Under the pieces are notes generated by a model. The model had not been told where the DNA came from. It was given only the letters and a program-made list of their open reading frames with translations, and made no database searches. From Pararhizobium sp. (GTDB lineage Bacteria > Pseudomonadota > Alphaproteobacteria > Rhizobiales > Rhizobiaceae): a DNA stretch of 64,000 nucleotides. Numbering within the stretch: the stretch's first letter is position 1; each line of letters opens with the position of its first letter. This document shows, in pieces, positions 1-11,292 of this stretch. The translations under genes were made by a program, and so were the position numbers. The stretch covers positions 62,001 through 126,000 of the forward strand of contig JAURWE010000058.1 of assembly GCA_030655075.1 (NCBI GenBank), in the 5' to 3' direction.

Positions 1-2
1 TC

Positions 3-392
3 CGGCACCTTGTTGCAACGCAGAACCGCATCCGCCAGTTCGAAATTGCTTCGGCCGGCACCGGCGGCTGGCACATCGGTGACCCGCCAGACCCTCGCTC
101 GATTGCTGTGGCGAAGCGAAACGGCATCGACATCAGCGCTCAGCGGGGCCGCAAGGTGGTACCGGAGGATTTTGAACGGTTCGATCTGATCCTCGGCATG
201 GATCGCAACAATGTCGCAACGCTACAAGCGCTGGCCCCGGCCGGAGCACAGCCAAAGATCCATCTTTTCAGCATGGCCGCAATGGGACAACCGACCGACG
301 TTCCCGATCCTTATTACGGCGGTTCAAGCGACTTCGAAGCGGTCTACAGCATGCTCTTCGAAGGCTGCTCGTCGCTGCTCGGCAAGCTGTAG
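3..392 (+). CDS. Low-molecular-weight protein tyrosine phosphatase, 5'-truncated by window edge
   Basis: The frame is open from base 3, so the true start and the CX5R P-loop with the catalytic cysteine lie outside the window. The visible part shows SAGTGGWHIGDPPDPR, ILGMDRNN and, near the end, VPDPYYGG, whose Asp is the family's general acid. LMW phosphatases remove phosphate from tyrosine residues in the cytoplasm; in many bacteria the target is a tyrosine kinase of polysaccharide export, but nothing here identifies the substrate. The GTG at 108 is an internal codon. The last 49 bases overlap the 3' end of the convergent gene that follows. Confidence 0.9.
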   Translation, partial: RHLVATQNRIRQFEIASAGTGGWHIGDPPDPRSIAVAKRNGIDISAQRGRKVVPEDFERFDLILGMDRNNVATLQALAPAGAQPKIHLFSMAAMGQPTDVPDPYYGGSSDFEAVYSMLFEGCSSLLGKL

Positions 393-940
393 CCGGATGA
401 CCGTGCCTCGTGCAGCGGAAACACTTCTTCGGTGAGATAGGGACCGCCGCCGATCGAATCGCGTGACGACAGCAGCACGAAGCGCGAGGCCGTGAAGGTG
501 GGTGTGTAGAAGTTGCCGCGCCCTGAAAGATAGGTCACGACATCCTCGACGCGGGAAGACCGCAGCCGCGCAAGCGTGACATGCGGCGTGAATTTTCTCG
601 GGTCAGCGGGCAGGCCCAGCCGCTGGCATATGCGCTCGATTTCCGCCTGAAGCGCATAAATTTCCGGCACCTGCGACACACCAGCCCAGATCGAGTGCGG
701 CTTCTTCGACCCGAAGGAACCGATCCCTGTCAACTGCATCTGGAATTCCGGCCGTTCGATCCGGTCGAGTCGGTCGACGATCTCGTCAGCGGTCCGGTTG
801 TCGACATCGCCGATGAAGCGCAGCGTGATGTGGTAGTTCTCGACGTCAATCCACCGGGCTCCAGGGAGACCTCCGCGCAGCAATGAAAGGCTCATCGCCG
901 CATTGCGCGGTATTTCGAGGGCGGTAAAAAGTCTCGGCAT
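344..940 (-). CDS. thpR: RNA 2',3'-cyclic phosphodiesterase (2'-5' RNA ligase family, ThpR-like)
   Basis: 198 aa, the usual length for the 2H phosphoesterase family. Both HxTx signature motifs are present: HITL at residues 37-40 and HVTL at 120-123. In family members the paired His residues hydrolyse 2',3'-cyclic phosphates on RNA to 2'-phosphates; reverse ligase activity is also known, and the physiological substrate is unsettled. The ATG at 940 follows a GGGGAG Shine-Dalgarno with seven-base spacing. The C-terminal tail (about the last 20 residues, Ser-rich) is the part that overlaps the convergent phosphatase gene and is probably dispensable. Confidence 0.88.
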   Translation of the reverse strand: MPRLFTALEIPRNAAMSLSLLRGGLPGARWIDVENYHITLRFIGDVDNRTADEIVDRLDRIERPEFQMQLTGIGSFGSKKPHSIWAGVSQVPEIYALQAEIERICQRLGLPADPRKFTPHVTLARLRSSRVEDVVTYLSGRGNFYTPTFTASRFVLLSSRDSIGGGPYLTEEVFPLHEARSSGYSLPSSDEQPSKSML

Positions 941-1049
941 GGCGAGCTCCCCGAATCTGTAACTGACACCTCAACGAATCATGCCTTCCAGATGGGCGCA
1001 AGCCCTATTTCACACCCGGGACTTGGAGCCACAGGGTCGTGAGCGCCGG

Positions 1050-1691
1050 TCAGGGCTTGGAAAGACCCCCAACAAATGTCTCCGTGAGGGGCAGCATGCG
1101 CTCGGCCATCACCCCGACACCCTGAGCATTGGGGTGCATGCCATCTTCCAGCTGCATGCCGGCCTCGGCCATCACGCCATCGAGGAAGAACGGATAGAGC
1201 GGCAGTCCGTGTTTTTCCGCCAGTTTTGGAAAAATCGGATTGAACTTCGCCGCATAGTCCTCGCCCATGTTCGGCGGCGCCAGAATGCCGACCAGCAGCA
1301 CGGCAATGCCACGCGCCTTGAGCTTGGTGATCATCGCATCGAGGTTCTTTTCCGTCTCCTCCGGCGGGATGCCGCGAAGCGCATCATTGGCCCCGAGCTC
1401 GAGGATGACGCCATCGGTGCCGTCGGGCACAGACCAGTCGATCCGGGCCAGACCGCCGGACGACGTGTCACCGGAAACGCCGGCATTGGTGATGCTCACG
1501 TCGATGCCCTTGTCGCGCAAGATCTTTTCCAGCCGCACCGGAAACGCGTCCGACGTTGGCAGCTGGTAGCCCGCCATCAGGCTGTCACCAAAGCCGACCA
1601 GATTGACCGGAGCGGCCATCACCATCACGGGGCTCAACAGAAACACGAGAAAGTGCAGGGGGAAAACCGCTCCGAACGCTTTAAAAATCAT
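1050..1691 (-). CDS. tesA: GDSL-family arylesterase / lysophospholipase (TesA-like), exported
   Basis: 213 aa SGNH hydrolase. Residues 1-27 look like a signal peptide ending MVMAAP, so the enzyme should be periplasmic. The nucleophile motif GFGDSLMAGY places Ser37; the oxyanion Gly/Asn are in NAGVSGDTS and LGANDALRG; the Asp-His pair is in DGMHPNAQG. The family cleaves thioesters and lysophospholipid esters. I chose the ATG at 1691 because AGGAAG precedes it by seven bases and the signal peptide then begins directly; an upstream in-frame start at 1778 would run into the divergent ABC gene. Divergent tesA and ybbA-ybbP is also the E. coli arrangement. Confidence 0.88.
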   Translation of the reverse strand: MIFKAFGAVFPLHFLVFLLSPVMVMAAPVNLVGFGDSLMAGYQLPTSDAFPVRLEKILRDKGIDVSITNAGVSGDTSSGGLARIDWSVPDGTDGVILELGANDALRGIPPEETEKNLDAMITKLKARGIAVLLVGILAPPNMGEDYAAKFNPIFPKLAEKHGLPLYPFFLDGVMAEAGMQLEDGMHPNAQGVGVMAERMLPLTETFVGGLSKP

Positions 1692-1764
1692 ACCGTGCTT
1701 CCTAAATCCGTGAGCAGCCGCCGGGCCTTCCGGAGCATTCTTTAAAGATATAGGGCAAATTCCT

Positions 1765-2475
1765 TTGACAAAAACCATTATCGATTTGAAAAAAGCCGAC
1801 TTGACGCTCGGTCAGGCCGCCGCCTCGGTTCATGTTCTCAAGGGCATGGACCTGAAAATCGAGACGGGTGAATCGATCGGCATCGTCGGCCCGTCGGGCT
1901 CGGGGAAGTCGACGCTGCTCATGGTTCTCGCCGGTCTGGAACGCCTGGACAGCGGTGAAATCCACATAGCCGGCACGGCCTTGCACACATTGGGCGAAGA
2001 CCAGGTCGCCGAGTTTCGCGGCCGCAACATCGGCATCGTCTTCCAGTCCTTCCACCTCATTCCCAACCTGACGGCGCTCGAAAATGTTGCCGTTCCCCTG
2101 GAGCTCGCCAATGTCAAAGGCGCTTTCGATATCGCCCGCGAAGAACTGACCGCCGTCGGCCTCGGCAATCGCCTCAGCCATTATCCCGGACAGTTATCCG
2201 GCGGCGAACAGCAGCGCGTCGCCATCGCCAGGGCGCTCGCCCCTTCGCCGAAACTCCTCATCGCCGACGAACCCACCGGCAATCTCGACACCGAAACCGG
2301 CCGGCAGATCGCCGATCTCCTGTTTTCCAAACAGGCAGAGCGCGAGATGACGCTGGTTCTGGTCACCCATGATACTGCACTCGCCGCCCGCTGCTCGCGG
2401 CAGGTTCGCGTTCGCTCCGGCGAGATCGAGCCGGACGGCATTCATGCCATTCGCGCCGAGGCGATTTCCGCATGA
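1765..2475 (+). CDS. ybbA: ABC transporter ATP-binding protein, YbbA/LolD type
   Basis: 236 aa ATPase with Walker A GPSGSGKST (about residue 45), Q-loop FQSFHLIPN, signature LSGGEQQR, Walker B LLIADEPTGNLD and H-loop VTHD. The MacB/LolD-type sequence FRGRNIGIVFQ fits the lipoprotein/antimicrobial-export subfamily. The start is a TTG at 1765 preceded by AGGGCA; no upstream ATG fits. The stop overlaps the permease start by four bases (ATGA), so the two are translated together. The paired permease lacks MacB domain order and matches YbbP. The substrate of YbbA-YbbP systems is not established. Confidence 0.9.
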   Translation: MTKTIIDLKKADLTLGQAAASVHVLKGMDLKIETGESIGIVGPSGSGKSTLLMVLAGLERLDSGEIHIAGTALHTLGEDQVAEFRGRNIGIVFQSFHLIPNLTALENVAVPLELANVKGAFDIAREELTAVGLGNRLSHYPGQLSGGEQQRVAIARALAPSPKLLIADEPTGNLDTETGRQIADLLFSKQAEREMTLVLVTHDTALAARCSRQVRVRSGEIEPDGIHAIRAEAISA

Positions 2476-5024
2476 GCAGCACCCGTTCGCTGCCCGGCCA
2501 ATTCAGCCTCGCCCTGCGGCTGGCGCTGCGCGAAATGCGCGGCGGCCTCAAGGGCTTCTACATTTTCCTCGCCTGTATCGCGCTCGGCACCGCGGCGATT
2601 GCCGGGGTGAACTCTGTTTCGCAATCGATCACCGGATCGATTGCCACGCAGGGCCAGTCTCTGCTGGCCGGCGACATGCGCTTCGAACTCAACAACCGCG
2701 AGGCCAACACGGAGGAAAAAGCCTTTCTCAACGGTCTTGGCCGGCTTTCGGTCTCGGCCGGCCTGCGCTCCATGGCGCGCCTGCCCGATGGCTCCAACCA
2801 GGCGCTTGTCGAGCTGAAGGCCGTCGATGGCGCCTACCCGCTCTACGGCACGGTCGAAACGCAGCCGGCCCAACCTCTTGCAGAATTGCTGGCTGAAAAG
2901 AACGGCAGCTTCGGCGCCATCGCTGCCCCGCTGCTGCTCAAGCGCCTTGGCCTCAAGACGGGCGATACGCTGCTGATCGGCAAGGCAACCGTCACCATCA
3001 CGGCCGATCTCGTCCGTGAGCCCGATGCGCTCTCCGACGGCTTTGGTTTTGCGCCGCGCCTGATGATTTCCCGACAGGCTCTGGCGGCCACGGGGTTGAT
3101 CCAGACCGGAAGCCTTGTCGAACACACCTACAAGCTCCGGATCGACGACCCTCAGAACGTGGCCGTCCTTCGAACAACGGCTGAAAGCAGGTTTCCGGCC
3201 GCCGGGTGGTCGATCCGCACCAGCGAGAATGCAGCGCCGTCGCTCACCGCCAACGTCACCCGTTTCTCGCAATTCCTGACGCTCGTCGGCCTAACCGCAC
3301 TGATCGTCGGCGGCGTCGGGGTCGCCAATGCGGTGCGCGCTTTTCTCGATTCCAAACGCGGTGTCATCGCCACGTTCAAGTGCCTCGGCGCGCCAGCCTC
3401 GATGATCGCCATGATCTACCTGTTGCAGATCCTGCTTGTGGCCCTCATCGGCATTGCCATCGGCCTCGTCGCCGGGGCCGCGACGCCGCTGGTCGCCGCC
3501 CGGTTTCTGGCGGATGTCCTGCCGATCTCGACGGAGCTGCAGCTGTTTCCTTCGGCGCTGGGGCTCGCTGCCGTCTTCGGCCTGCTGACCGCGCTGGCCT
3601 TCGCCATCCTGCCGCTCGGCCGGGCCCGCGACGTGCCGGCAACCGCCCTGTTCCGCGAACAGGGGTTCGAGCGCTCGCGCCTGCCCACCTGGCCCTATCT
3701 GCTGGGCACGGCCCTCTGCCTGCTCGCGCTCGGCGGGCTGGCGGTGGCCACCGCCTATGACCGCTATATCGCGCTGATTTTCCTCGGCGCCATTGCCTTC
3801 GCCTTCGTCATCCTGCGCGGCGTGTCTGTTCTCATCGCCATGCTCGCCCGCAGAAGCCCGCGCGTGAACTCTCCATCCTTGCGCCTCGCCATCGGCAATA
3901 TCCACCGTCCCGGCGCGTTGACACCCTCCGTTGTTCTGTCGCTCGGCCTCGGGCTCGCCCTGCTGGTGACGCTGGCGCTGATCGACGGCAACCTGCGCCG
4001 GGAACTGACCGGCAATCTCCCGGAACGGGCACCGAACTTCTTCTTCGTCGACATTCAAGGCACCGAGATCGACGGCTTCCGCAAGGTCCTGAAAGACAGC
4101 ATGCCGGGCGGCAAGGTCACCGAAGTCCCGATGCTGCGCGGCCGCATCCTGTCCTTCAACGGCAATGACGTGAACGCCATGAACGTGCCGCCCGGTGCGC
4201 GCTGGGTGCTGCAGGGCGATCGCGGCATCACCTATTCCGCCGACATGCCGGAAAATGCAAAACTCGCCGAGGGCACCTGGTGGGGCAAGGACTATACGGG
4301 CGAACCGCTCGTCTCGTTCTCGGCCGAAGAAGCCACTGAGCTCGGCCTGAAGATCGGCGACACGGTCACCGTCAACGTGCTCGGCCGCAACATAACGGCA
4401 AAAATCGCCAATTTTCGCAGCGTCCAGTGGGAATCCCTGTCTATCAATTTTGTCATGGTCTTTTCCCCCAACACATTCCAGGGTGCGCCGCATGCCTGGC
4501 TGGCAACGCTGATCGATCCCTCGGCCACGGCAGCGCAGGAAGCCACAGCGCTGAAGGCCGTGACCAACGCCTATCCGACCATCACCACCGTCCGCGTCAA
4601 GGATGCGCTCGACATTATCAACCAGCTGCTCGGCCAGCTGGCAACGGCGATCCGCGCGGCGGCGGCCGTTGCCCTCATCGCCTCGGTTCTGGTGCTGGCA
4701 GGGGCGCTTGCCGCCGGCAACCGTGCCCGCATCCACGACGCCGTCGTGCTCAAAACCCTGGGCGCGACCCGGCGGACGCTCATCCGCGCCTTCAGCTACG
4801 AATATCTGATCCTCGGCACGGCCACCGCCACCTTCGCGCTGCTCGCCGGCGGCGTCTCGGCCTGGTACGTCGTCAGTCGGATCATGAAACTGCCGTCGAG
4901 CTTCCTGCCGGACGTTGCGATCGTGACGCTGATCGTCGCGCTTGTGATGACGGTCGGCATCGGCCTTGCCGGCACCTGGCGCGTTCTCGGACAGAAGGCG
5001 GCACCCGTGTTGCGGGAGCTTTGA
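2472..5024 (+). CDS. ybbP: ABC transporter permease, YbbP/FtsX-like (duplicated)
   Basis: 850 aa inner-membrane protein. One N-terminal membrane segment (about residues 27-50) is followed by a periplasmic domain, then three hydrophobic helices near 265-380, further helices near 395-510, a second periplasmic domain, and a final three-helix FtsX unit from about 725 with the motif GNRARIHDAVVLKTLGATRRT. This duplicated FtsX layout of about 10 helices and 800-850 residues is the YbbP pattern. It probably works as a mechanotransmission-type extruder or lipid-linked exporter with the preceding ATPase; the cargo is unknown. Confidence 0.88.
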   Translation: MSSTRSLPGQFSLALRLALREMRGGLKGFYIFLACIALGTAAIAGVNSVSQSITGSIATQGQSLLAGDMRFELNNREANTEEKAFLNGLGRLSVSAGLRSMARLPDGSNQALVELKAVDGAYPLYGTVETQPAQPLAELLAEKNGSFGAIAAPLLLKRLGLKTGDTLLIGKATVTITADLVREPDALSDGFGFAPRLMISRQALAATGLIQTGSLVEHTYKLRIDDPQNVAVLRTTAESRFPAAGWSIRTSENAAPSLTANVTRFSQFLTLVGLTALIVGGVGVANAVRAFLDSKRGVIATFKCLGAPASMIAMIYLLQILLVALIGIAIGLVAGAATPLVAARFLADVLPISTELQLFPSALGLAAVFGLLTALAFAILPLGRARDVPATALFREQGFERSRLPTWPYLLGTALCLLALGGLAVATAYDRYIALIFLGAIAFAFVILRGVSVLIAMLARRSPRVNSPSLRLAIGNIHRPGALTPSVVLSLGLGLALLVTLALIDGNLRRELTGNLPERAPNFFFVDIQGTEIDGFRKVLKDSMPGGKVTEVPMLRGRILSFNGNDVNAMNVPPGARWVLQGDRGITYSADMPENAKLAEGTWWGKDYTGEPLVSFSAEEATELGLKIGDTVTVNVLGRNITAKIANFRSVQWESLSINFVMVFSPNTFQGAPHAWLATLIDPSATAAQEATALKAVTNAYPTITTVRVKDALDIINQLLGQLATAIRAAAAVALIASVLVLAGALAAGNRARIHDAVVLKTLGATRRTLIRAFSYEYLILGTATATFALLAGGVSAWYVVSRIMKLPSSFLPDVAIVTLIVALVMTVGIGLAGTWRVLGQKAAPVLREL

Positions 5025-5177
5025 GACGCACTTTGCCCGTTAACGCTGAATCTCAAAATGCTGAAATACCGGTCACAATCTCGTTTCCGCGCACGCCGGG
5101 TCTTGTGCGAGACACATTTCGTCATCATATTTGCATGAGGCATGCTGGAGCCCCGCAGCGGCGCCTGGGAAATTCAG

Positions 5178-5203
5178 GAGCAACCGGTCCCTGACCGTTG
5201 CTC
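5178..5203 (+). other. Strong hairpin in the leader of the Bax-inhibitor gene
   Basis: GAGCAACCGGTC and GACCGTTGCTC pair across a three-base loop with one bulged C. No T-run follows, so it is not a standard intrinsic terminator. It lies 45 bases before the ATG at 5248, in the 223-base gap after ybbP, and may be an mRNA 5' structure or the processed 3' end of the ybbAP message. Confidence 0.45.
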
Positions 5204-5247
5204 TCCCGACACCGTAATCTCCAACCGGGGCTTATTAAGAGGAAACA

Positions 5248-5982
5248 ATGTCTGATCTTCGCAACTATCAAACCCGAACGTCGCCAGCGGCTGCCCAGTC
5301 CGGCGCGATGATCGATGAGGGCCTGCGCACCTATATGCTGCGGGTCTACAATCTGATGGCACTGGGCCTGGCCATCACCGGTATCGCCGCGTACGGCACC
5401 TTCGTCATGGCGACATCCAACCCTGCCTTCGCGCAGCTTCTGTACGGTTCGCCGCTGAAGTGGGTCGTCATGCTCGCACCGCTCGGCCTCGTCTTCTTCT
5501 TGAGCTTCAAGATCAACTCGATGAGCGTATCGGCAGCCCAGACCACGTTCTGGATATATGCGGGCCTGATGGGCCTGTCGCTGTCGTCGATCTTCCTGTT
5601 GTACACGGGCCAGAGCGTCGTGCAGACGTTCTTCGTCACTGCGGCTTCGTTCGGCGCGCTTTCGCTCTATGGCTACACGACGAAGAAAGACCTGTCGGCC
5701 ATGGGCTCCTTCCTGATCATGGGTGTTTTTGGCCTGATCATCGCTTCGCTGGTCAACATTTTCCTGCAGTCTTCGGCCCTGTCCTTCGCGATCTCGGCCA
5801 TCGGCGTGCTGGTTTTCGCAGGCCTCACCGCCTACGACACCCAGAAGATCAAGGAGATGTACTTCGAGTCCGATGACAGCACGGTCGCCGGCCGCAAGGC
5901 CATCATGGGTGCCCTGACACTCTACCTCGACTTCATCAACCTCTTCATGTTCCTGCTGCAGTTCCTCGGCAACCGCCGTTAA
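5248..5982 (+). CDS. Bax inhibitor-1 / YccA-YbhL family membrane protein
   Basis: 244 aa with about seven hydrophobic segments from residue 30 onward, beginning MSDLRNYQTR with the cytoplasmic N-terminus. The pattern matches Bax inhibitor-1 (TMBIM) proteins such as E. coli YbhL: short loops and a C-terminal segment AGLTAYDTQKIKEM, containing the acidic residue conserved in calcium-leak members, then LYLDFINLFMFLLQF. Bacterial members are inner-membrane proteins, some acting as pH-sensitive calcium leaks; the role here is unknown. AGAGGAAACA directly precedes the ATG. A strong terminator follows the stop. Confidence 0.92.
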   Translation: MSDLRNYQTRTSPAAAQSGAMIDEGLRTYMLRVYNLMALGLAITGIAAYGTFVMATSNPAFAQLLYGSPLKWVVMLAPLGLVFFLSFKINSMSVSAAQTTFWIYAGLMGLSLSSIFLLYTGQSVVQTFFVTAASFGALSLYGYTTKKDLSAMGSFLIMGVFGLIIASLVNIFLQSSALSFAISAIGVLVFAGLTAYDTQKIKEMYFESDDSTVAGRKAIMGALTLYLDFINLFMFLLQFLGNRR

Positions 5983-6000
5983 CAGTAGCGACACAGATGG

Positions 6001-6027
6001 AAAAGGCGGCTTCGGCCGCCTTTTTTG
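6001..6027 (+). terminator. Rho-independent terminator after the Bax-inhibitor gene
   Basis: AAAAGGCGGC and GCCGCCTTTT pair around a short TCGG-type loop, followed by TTTTTTG. It begins 19 bases after the stop at 5982. Confidence 0.92.
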
Positions 6028-6117
6028 TTGCGCATGGGGGTTCGCATCCGGAAGGATTGATAGCGCCCGACAGGTGTGACAACGAATGCCTTGCAGATCT
6101 ATGCGCGGGAAACGCCG

Positions 6118-6678
6118 ATGCCCCATACGATTCGTCCGACCACATCAGGCGATCTCGACACCATGACGGAAATCTACGCCGAATCGGTGCTGAACGGTGT
6201 TGCCACCTATGAGATCGAGCCGCCCTCGCGCGACGAAATGGCCGCCCGCTTCGCCGCCATCACGGCCAACGGCTATCCCTATATAGTCGCACTGGATGAC
6301 AGCGGAACCATCCTCGGCTACGCCTATGCCTCGGCGTTCCGTACCCGGCCCGCCTATCGTTTTACGGTCGAAGACTCGATCTATCTTGCGCCCGAGGCGC
6401 GCGGCAGAGGTGTCGGCAAAGCGCTCCTGGCCAACCTGATCGCCAGCTGCACCAGCCTCGGCTTCCGGCAGATGTTTGCTGTCATCGGCGGCGCCCATCC
6501 GGTCTCTGTTGCCGTTCATGCGGCGCTCGGTTTCGAACATGCAGGCAGGTTCAAGGGGTCCGGTTACAAACACGGCCGCTGGCTGGACACGATCCTCATG
6601 CAGCTGGAGCTTGGCGACGGCAACAGGACATTGCCGGATCCCGGGGCCTATCCCGATACGCTCTATTCGAATTCCTGA
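6118..6678 (+). CDS. GNAT acetyltransferase, phosphinothricin/methionine-sulfoximine type
   Basis: 186 aa single GNAT domain. IRPTTSGDLDTMTEIY is the N-terminal strand-helix, and EARGRGVGKALLANL the acetyl-CoA pyrophosphate loop. VEDSIYLAPEARGRGVG plus VAVHAALGFEHAGRFKGSGYKHGRWLD follow the Pat/Bar/MddA pattern, enzymes that N-acetylate phosphinothricin or methionine sulfoximine. The real substrate is inferred only. The ATG at 6118 puts the domain at the usual distance from the N-terminus; a GTG at 6076 would add 14 residues of poor character. Confidence 0.85.
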   Translation: MPHTIRPTTSGDLDTMTEIYAESVLNGVATYEIEPPSRDEMAARFAAITANGYPYIVALDDSGTILGYAYASAFRTRPAYRFTVEDSIYLAPEARGRGVGKALLANLIASCTSLGFRQMFAVIGGAHPVSVAVHAALGFEHAGRFKGSGYKHGRWLDTILMQLELGDGNRTLPDPGAYPDTLYSNS

Positions 6679-6685
6679 TCCCGTC

Positions 6686-7090
6686 TCAGGTGTCGATCAG
6701 CTTCAGCGCCTTGTCGAAGACCTTGAGAACCTGCGGCAGTTCGTGGCCGCGCTTCAAAATCTTGCCATGCGCGTTGATGACGCTGAAGGCCCCCTGCTTG
6801 GCGGCAAGTTTCGGGTTCTTCTCGATCCGGAACAGAGGCATCTCACCGGATCGCTTGAAGACGGAAAACACCGCCTTTTCCTTCAGATGATCGATCGCAT
6901 AGTCCCGCCATTCGCCCTCGCCGACCATTCGCCCGTAGATGCGCAGGATGGCGTCCAGCTCACGGCGGTGGAAGGTGACCGGCAGCGGATCCTTGTTCTG
7001 GCGGTACGCGTGAAGATCGACAACCACGCCCGCCTCGGCTTGGCTTTGAGAACGGTTCCCGCCTTGCGGCAAATCCGGTTGGTCAGTCAT
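6686..7090 (-). CDS. DUF2794 family protein
   Basis: 134 aa, soluble, no signal peptide. It contains the conserved DUF2794 core: VTFHRRELDAILRIYGRMV, then AIDHLKEKAVFSVFKRSGEMPLFRIEKNPKLAAKQGAFSV. This family is nearly confined to Alphaproteobacteria and has no assigned function. The ATG at 7090 follows CGGAGC; an upstream ATG at 7141 has no ribosome site. The stop lies seven bases from the convergent GNAT stop. Confidence 0.8.
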   Translation of the reverse strand: MTDQPDLPQGGNRSQSQAEAGVVVDLHAYRQNKDPLPVTFHRRELDAILRIYGRMVGEGEWRDYAIDHLKEKAVFSVFKRSGEMPLFRIEKNPKLAAKQGAFSVINAHGKILKRGHELPQVLKVFDKALKLIDT

Positions 7091-7419
7091 CGAAGCTCCG
7101 AATTGTCTTCCGAACAGCGTCTTTGGCTGTGACAGCACCATGACACTCTGCCTGACAACGATCGAAATGCAACCCTGAAGGCACCGGATCGGGACCGCCT
7201 CGGGGTTTTTTGCCCCCGCCGCATTTCAGCCAACAGGCCGCCCCATTTGCAGATGAAGCTGCCCTTGCTTCCGGCGGTTCGCGTCACAGCGACCGCGTGA
7301 AGCACAATACCGTTTCCGTGATCACCTCAGGGCGCTTGCGGGAACTTGGTTCGGTTCGGCACCTTCGAACCCTCAGCCCCAGCCCCTCGTAGTGGCCGGA
7401 CCGAACCAGACCATGGGGA
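7091..7419. other. 329-base stretch without a recognised gene
   Basis: I find no convincing coding frame here; the longest frame (minus strand, 7087-7305) is Ser/Arg-rich and has no family look. It holds the upstream region of the DUF2794 gene. On the DUF1223 side, arms at 7348-7359 and 7396-7407 (GGTTCGGTTCGG against CCGGACCGAACC, one G-U pair) are separated by 36 bases. No T-run follows on either strand. No tRNA or known small-RNA pattern was recognised. Confidence 0.5.
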
Positions 7420-8175
7420 TCAGGATTGGTCTGCCGGCATGATCGTGTCGGCACCGATGATACTGCCGGGCGTATCGCCCTCGGTCACGGTCTGAAGCAG
7501 AACCGCACATCCGCCGTGCTTTTTCTTATCGAGCACAGACGCCGGCAGGGTGAACGTGGCAGCCTTGCCATCCCACATGCCGATGGTTTCGATATCGCGC
7601 ACCGCATGCCAATAGGCGATGGTCTTGCCGCCGTTTTCGCCTGTTTCTACATTGACCACCTGCTGGCGGTCGAAATAGACGACGACGACACTGGCATTGC
7701 CGGTGCCCGAACCGATCTTGATATCTATCTCGTTGCCGCGCATTTCGGCGTCAACAGGCACATTGAAACCTTCGCCGGCGCCATTCATCCGCGTCAGGCT
7801 CGCATTGATGCCCGTCAGATCCGCGCCGTTCATGTGCTCGCGGCCATTCAGAATGGCCTGGGGTGTATAGACGCCATTGCGGCCCATCGACTTGGAATAG
7901 GCATATTGCCGGTCGGTGTTTTCCTTGGACGCCAGCGTGTCGGTCCAGCCGCGATAGTTCCAGTAGTCGACGTGATAGGCGAGCGCCACGACATCGCCCT
8001 GCTCGATCAACGCCTTGAGCGCCGAATCGGCTGCGGGACAGGACGAACAGCCCTGACTGGTAAACAGCTCGACAATGCCTTTGAGCGCAGAACCATCACC
8101 CGCCGATGCAGGTGAGGCAGCCATGACCAGAACAGTCAAAGCAGCCGTCAGGTTTGCGGATCTTGGCAGGCCCAT
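7420..8175 (-). CDS. DUF1223 secreted thioredoxin-like protein
   Basis: 251 aa. Residues 1-25 form a signal peptide ending SPASAG, predicting a periplasmic protein. The fold is thioredoxin-like with CSSC at 43-46 inside VELFTSQGCSSCPAAD, the DUF1223 hallmark, and later YWNYRGWTDTLASKENTDRQ and YTPQAILNGREHMNG. The family has no proven role; the CXXC pair suggests a thiol-redox activity. It lies downstream of the aconitase gene on the same strand, but a terminator between them implies separate transcription. Confidence 0.85.
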   Translation of the reverse strand: MGLPRSANLTAALTVLVMAASPASAGDGSALKGIVELFTSQGCSSCPAADSALKALIEQGDVVALAYHVDYWNYRGWTDTLASKENTDRQYAYSKSMGRNGVYTPQAILNGREHMNGADLTGINASLTRMNGAGEGFNVPVDAEMRGNEIDIKIGSGTGNASVVVVYFDRQQVVNVETGENGGKTIAYWHAVRDIETIGMWDGKAATFTLPASVLDKKKHGGCAVLLQTVTEGDTPGSIIGADTIMPADQS

Positions 8176-8284
8176 CGTCGTCTTCCGTTCGAATTTCCGG
8201 CAATGGGACCACTGCCGCTGGATTGCCTCATTTCATACGCTGCCGGACCATCAACAGGAAGTCACGATGGAGTGAAACATTTCA

Positions 8285-8323
8285 CAAAAATGCCGGGGCC
8301 CACAAGGGACCCCGGCACAAAAC
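8285..8323 (-). terminator. Terminator of acnA
   Basis: On the minus strand TGCCGGGGTCCC and GGGCCCCGGCA pair around TTGT, followed by TTTTTG. It lies 18 bases beyond the acnA stop. Confidence 0.85.
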
Positions 8324-8340
8324 AGTCTCTATGAGACGCG

Positions 8341-11031
<2,691 letters not shown>

Positions 11032-11292
11032 TGGTTACCCCGCTCCGTTTGATCGCCAAAAACTGACGTACGAACGCCCGAGCGCCGTGAAGCGCGATAT
11101 GGGATGCGGGTACGGCCATTTCCGCTGTCCGTACGTGGAAATCATTCCATGTTCGGCGCTAGGATGAAATTCACGCCGACCGCTGGCGTGTTGAGCCGGT
11201 TATAGATAATTTCGAAGAAACGTGCCAGACCAACTATCCTCAAATTGAGACAATTTTTTTGCATTGCGGCAAACGTCGTAAAGGGACTGTGA

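Noticed and set aside
3291..4736. Long minus-strand ORF (481 codons) inside ybbP
   Set aside because: It is an antisense shadow of a GC-rich gene; its His/Gln/Arg/Asp-rich composition has no family pattern.
7321..7420. Possible tRNA or tmRNA fragment near GGTTCGGTTCGG
   Set aside because: No T-loop, anticodon arm or CCA end can be drawn; only an inverted repeat remains.
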